A stretch of 33,584 nucleotides of DNA from Rufibacter immobilis (GTDB taxonomy: Bacteria; Bacteroidota; Bacteroidia; Cytophagales; Hymenobacteraceae): NCBI RefSeq assembly GCF_003721565.1, contig NZ_RJJE01000011.1, positions 1 to 33,584 on the forward strand. The letters are read 5' to 3'. The translations under genes and the position numbers were made by a program. The notes beneath the pieces were generated by a model. It worked only from the letters and a program-made list of their open reading frames with translations. It did not search any database and was not told the origin of the DNA. Shown in pieces: positions 31,751-33,584 of the stretch (the stretch's first letter is position 1; each line of letters starts with the position of its first letter).

Positions 31751-32971
31751 TTACTTTTCTTCAGTCCACCCCTCAGGCTTAGGTTTTCTTGTCCAATCCA
31801 ACCACCTCTCACCTCTGATACCAAGCTTGCGCTTCTTCACTAAGGCTGGTTCAATGTTAACCCAAACAACAGCTATGGATTTCTTATCATAGTAAATCTC
31901 TTGGTTGATGTACACTAACAGATTAGCAAGATCTACAGCCTCTGTCACAGCTCTATAAGCCTTGTCTTCCTCAAAATGGTACTTCAACATTCTGCTATAG
32001 ACAATCTTCTGATTAGGTGTCAAGCCTTCCAGCTGAGTTGACGGTGTATGTTTTAATTTTGGCTGCTCTCCTGTTTGCTCTAAAATAATAGTAGGACGTA
32101 GTTTGAAGGTTACATACTTGACACTCCTCCCCCCTTGCTTATCCGCTTCAAAGTCGAAGTCTAATAATTCAGCCTCTTTGAGTTCTGTCTGTGCAGTCTT
32201 TAGAATCCGCTTTTTGAAATTGTCAAACTCTGCGTACTTTAAGACTTTAACTTTTGGTTTAACGGGAAATATCTGCACACTAGTTAGTTCACTAAACAAG
32301 CTCAATTCTGTTGTCTTGGGTTTAATGGTTTTCATTGGTGCAGCATCTTCAATCACATCAAGACCTAGCATCAATCTGAACTCTCTATAGTCAACCTTGA
32401 AAGTCTCAGGAATCTTACCCTTACTTTTATCAATGTTCATTTTGATGAACATATAGATACGGTACGCCTGAATAGTTTTGAGAGAGAGAAGCTTGGTCAG
32501 TTCAGCTTGAGTGTAGTTACCATTGAGGTTGATTAGGAACTGCTTCAGGTCAGGATTGATTCTGGTGACGATGTATTTAGAGTCTTCAGTATACTTTACC
32601 GTTGGGAAGATGGTATAAGATTCATATTGACGCTTAGTACCCTCACTATCTTTGACAAGCTTCAGAATTTTAATGTCAACTTTCTGTAGTTCCTGTGCTA
32701 GTTTGATTGTATTTCTATAGTTCTTGCCACCTTCACCACTGTATAGAGCCTTTATAGGTATTTTCACAGCGGTTAGGTCCTTATCTTTTTTATGGATATG
32801 ACCAACAGCATAGACAAAGGCTCTTAGCTGTACAGTGCTCATATCAAAATAAGCATTAATCAAGTCATTAGACTGAGTGACTATGCTATGAGGGTTCCTA
32901 AGAGGTACTAAGTCTGGTATTATGGGTTGTAGTTCTGATTCACTCAACTCAGGTAGAGAGCCTTCTATCAT
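31751..32971 (-). CDS. Rep_3-family (RepB-like) plasmid replication initiator
   Basis: A 406-aa initiator that binds the iterons upstream of its own gene. The N-terminal winged-helix domain shows VTQSNDLINAYFDMSTVQLR, AFVYAVGHIHKKD, VKIPIKALYSGEGGKNYRNT and YTQAELTKLLSLKTIQAYRI (helix-turn-helix). The second winged helix follows with FKVDYREFRLMLGL and FDNFKKRILKTAQTELKEAE. The C-terminal 100 residues (LEGLTPNQKIVYSRMLKYHF...) are typical of the Bacteroidota members of the family. Start at ATG 32971, with a TATATTTG box (minus strand, 32994-33001) and an inverted repeat of iteron half-sites just upstream. The protein therefore probably represses its own synthesis as a dimer. Confidence 0.93.
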   Translation of the reverse strand: MIEGSLPELSESELQPIIPDLVPLRNPHSIVTQSNDLINAYFDMSTVQLRAFVYAVGHIHKKDKDLTAVKIPIKALYSGEGGKNYRNTIKLAQELQKVDIKILKLVKDSEGTKRQYESYTIFPTVKYTEDSKYIVTRINPDLKQFLINLNGNYTQAELTKLLSLKTIQAYRIYMFIKMNIDKSKGKIPETFKVDYREFRLMLGLDVIEDAAPMKTIKPKTTELSLFSELTSVQIFPVKPKVKVLKYAEFDNFKKRILKTAQTELKEAELLDFDFEADKQGGRSVKYVTFKLRPTIILEQTGEQPKLKHTPSTQLEGLTPNQKIVYSRMLKYHFEEDKAYRAVTEAVDLANLLVYINQEIYYDKKSIAVVWVNIEPALVKKRKLGIRGERWLDWTRKPKPEGWTEEK

Positions 32972-32993
32972 TAGTCTGGAATTTAAGCTGAAC

Positions 32994-33025
32994 CAAATAT
33001 ACGTACAAAATTATTAGGTTGTACG
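32994..33025 (-). promoter_or_regulatory. rep promoter and inverted iteron-half operator
   Basis: On the minus strand TATATTTG (32994-33001) fits the -7 consensus. CGTACAA (33002-33008) and TTGTACG (33019-33025) form a perfect inverted repeat of the TGTACG core of the iterons. Inverted copies at the initiator promoter are the usual site for repression by Rep dimers. Confidence 0.6.
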
Positions 33026-33066
33026 GCTATTAAAATCATAGTTCCTAAGCTAGTGAAATAGAAAAA

Positions 33067-33206
33067 GTGCAGGGGTATTTGGGAAAGTGTACGGGTATTT
33101 GAGAAAGTGCAGGAGTATTTGGGAAAGTGTACGGGTATTTGAGAAAGTGCAGGAGTATTTGGGAAAGTGTAGGGGTATTTGGGAAAGTGTACGGGTGTTG
33201 GGGATT
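33067..33206. repeat. Seven tandem 20-bp iterons (replication origin)
   Basis: Seven head-to-tail 20-bp units start at 33067, 33087, 33107, 33127, 33147, 33167 and 33187, of the form GTGTACGGGTATTTGGGAAA with C/T and A/G changes; GTGC-AGG and GTGT-ACGG versions alternate at first. They lie 95 bases upstream of the rep gene, as expected for Rep_3 plasmids, and are the primary Rep binding sites. Confidence 0.93.
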
Positions 33207-33300
33207 CAGTACCCCTTGAGTTGGGAAATTGTACCCCTTGAGCTGGGAAATTGTACGGGTGGTTTGGGATTATGTACGCCCTGTTTGGGATTTTGAACGC
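33207..33300. repeat. Degenerate iterons
   Basis: The array continues with looser units (AGTACCCCTTGAGTTGGGAA, TTGTACCCCTTGAGCTGGGA, TTGTACGGGTGGTTTGGGAT, ATGTACGCCCTGTTTGGGAT), spaced about 20-23 bp. They keep GTAC and TTGGGA but vary in between. They may be weaker Rep sites. Confidence 0.8.
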
Positions 33301-33420
33301 CTAAAAGCTTATAACTAGTTGATAATAAATCAGTTATCTTTCATAATACTTAATAATATATACTAATAAGAAATAAAACAATAGATTTTTTTCTACTCTT
33401 TTTGAAAGTCTAGACAGTAG
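33301..33420. other. AT-rich stretch of the origin (possible unwinding element)
   Basis: About 120 bases that are strongly AT-rich (TAATACTTAATAATATATAC at its core), directly beside the iteron array, as in iteron plasmids where DNA melts first. No convincing DnaA box was found by eye. Confidence 0.6.
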
Positions 33421-33456
33421 AACAAAGGATCTCTAATTGTAGAAATAAGGTTGATC

Positions 33457-33479
33457 TGTTTGGGATTTTGTACGGGTTT
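33457..33479. repeat. Isolated iteron copies beyond the AT-rich stretch
   Basis: TTTGGGATTTTGTACGGGTT is an iteron-like copy on the far side of the AT-rich stretch. A further weaker one (TTTGGGCATCTGTACGGCT) is at 33537-33555, equal to 41-59. The melting region is thus bracketed by Rep sites. Confidence 0.65.
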
Positions 33480-33584
33480 TGAGGGGGTTTTTACTGAAAA
33501 AAAAGCCTTTTTAAGCGGAAATCAAGGTTTTTTTAATTTGGGCATCTGTACGGCTATGAAGTAAAACCCCCGTAGTTAGTAGTA

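Noticed and set aside
33087..33296. Open frame through the iterons (repetitive protein)
   Set aside because: The repeats are 20 bp long, so the frame shifts between units and the protein is a by-product of the iteron sequence.

Overview
The window looks like one complete circular plasmid of a Bacteroidota bacterium. The first 88 bases are repeated exactly as the last 88 (1-88 = 33497-33584), so the sequence closes into a circle of 33,496 bp. The host phylum is suggested by the SusC/SusD pair with its ECF sigma factor and FecR anti-sigma factor, by several TAnnTTTG-type -7 boxes (parA, rep, abi, the 90-aa gene), by the near absence of Shine-Dalgarno sites, and by the lipoprotein signals. A soil or water member of Cytophagales (Hymenobacteraceae-like) is my guess, not something shown.

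Layout. (1) Backbone, 31.4 kb through the junction to 2.2 kb: a Rep_3-type initiator on the minus strand, seven tandem 20-bp iterons with degenerate copies, an AT-rich stretch, and a ParA plus ribbon-helix-helix partner operon. No relaxase or conjugation gene was seen. (2) A nutrient-uptake locus, 2.7-13.7 kb, all on the plus strand: ECF sigma, FecR, SusC with an STN signalling domain, SusD, a six-... fold-uncertain lipoprotein of DUF6528 type, an F5/8-type-C lipoprotein, a second DUF6528-type protein and a Tat-exported alkaline phosphatase. It has no glycoside hydrolase, and the phosphatase points to a phosphate-bearing substrate. (3) An IS3 transposase scar and a serine resolvase (13.8-14.8 kb).

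(4) The most unusual part, 14.8-23.7 kb: a mosaic of mostly minus-strand accessory genes separated by 400-850 bp non-coding spacers that are diverged copies of each other. Spacers are packed with CAACG/CGTTG words and the palindrome GCAACGTTGC. Three gene blocks (15571-16554, 17435-18580, 22683-23252) share the same flanks in the same orientation: an R-end motif just beyond the 3' end and an L-end of about 150-200 bp just upstream of the 5' end. The spacer family adjoins the resolvase 3' end, and a remnant of that 3' end sits next to another spacer. I read this as a gene-cassette array, possibly resolvase-linked; mechanism and mobility are inference.

(5) A defence region, 23.7-31.0 kb: a one-polypeptide restriction-modification enzyme of the type ISP/IIG kind, an Abi_2 (AbiD/F-like) HEPN protein, a small unknown protein, and a tight three-gene operon TIR - caspase-like protease - ThsB-like TIR, which looks Thoeris-like. 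One cassette also carries a HEPN-motif gene broken by an in-frame TAG. A GIY-YIG nuclease gene and a decayed relative lie on either side of the replication/partition backbone.
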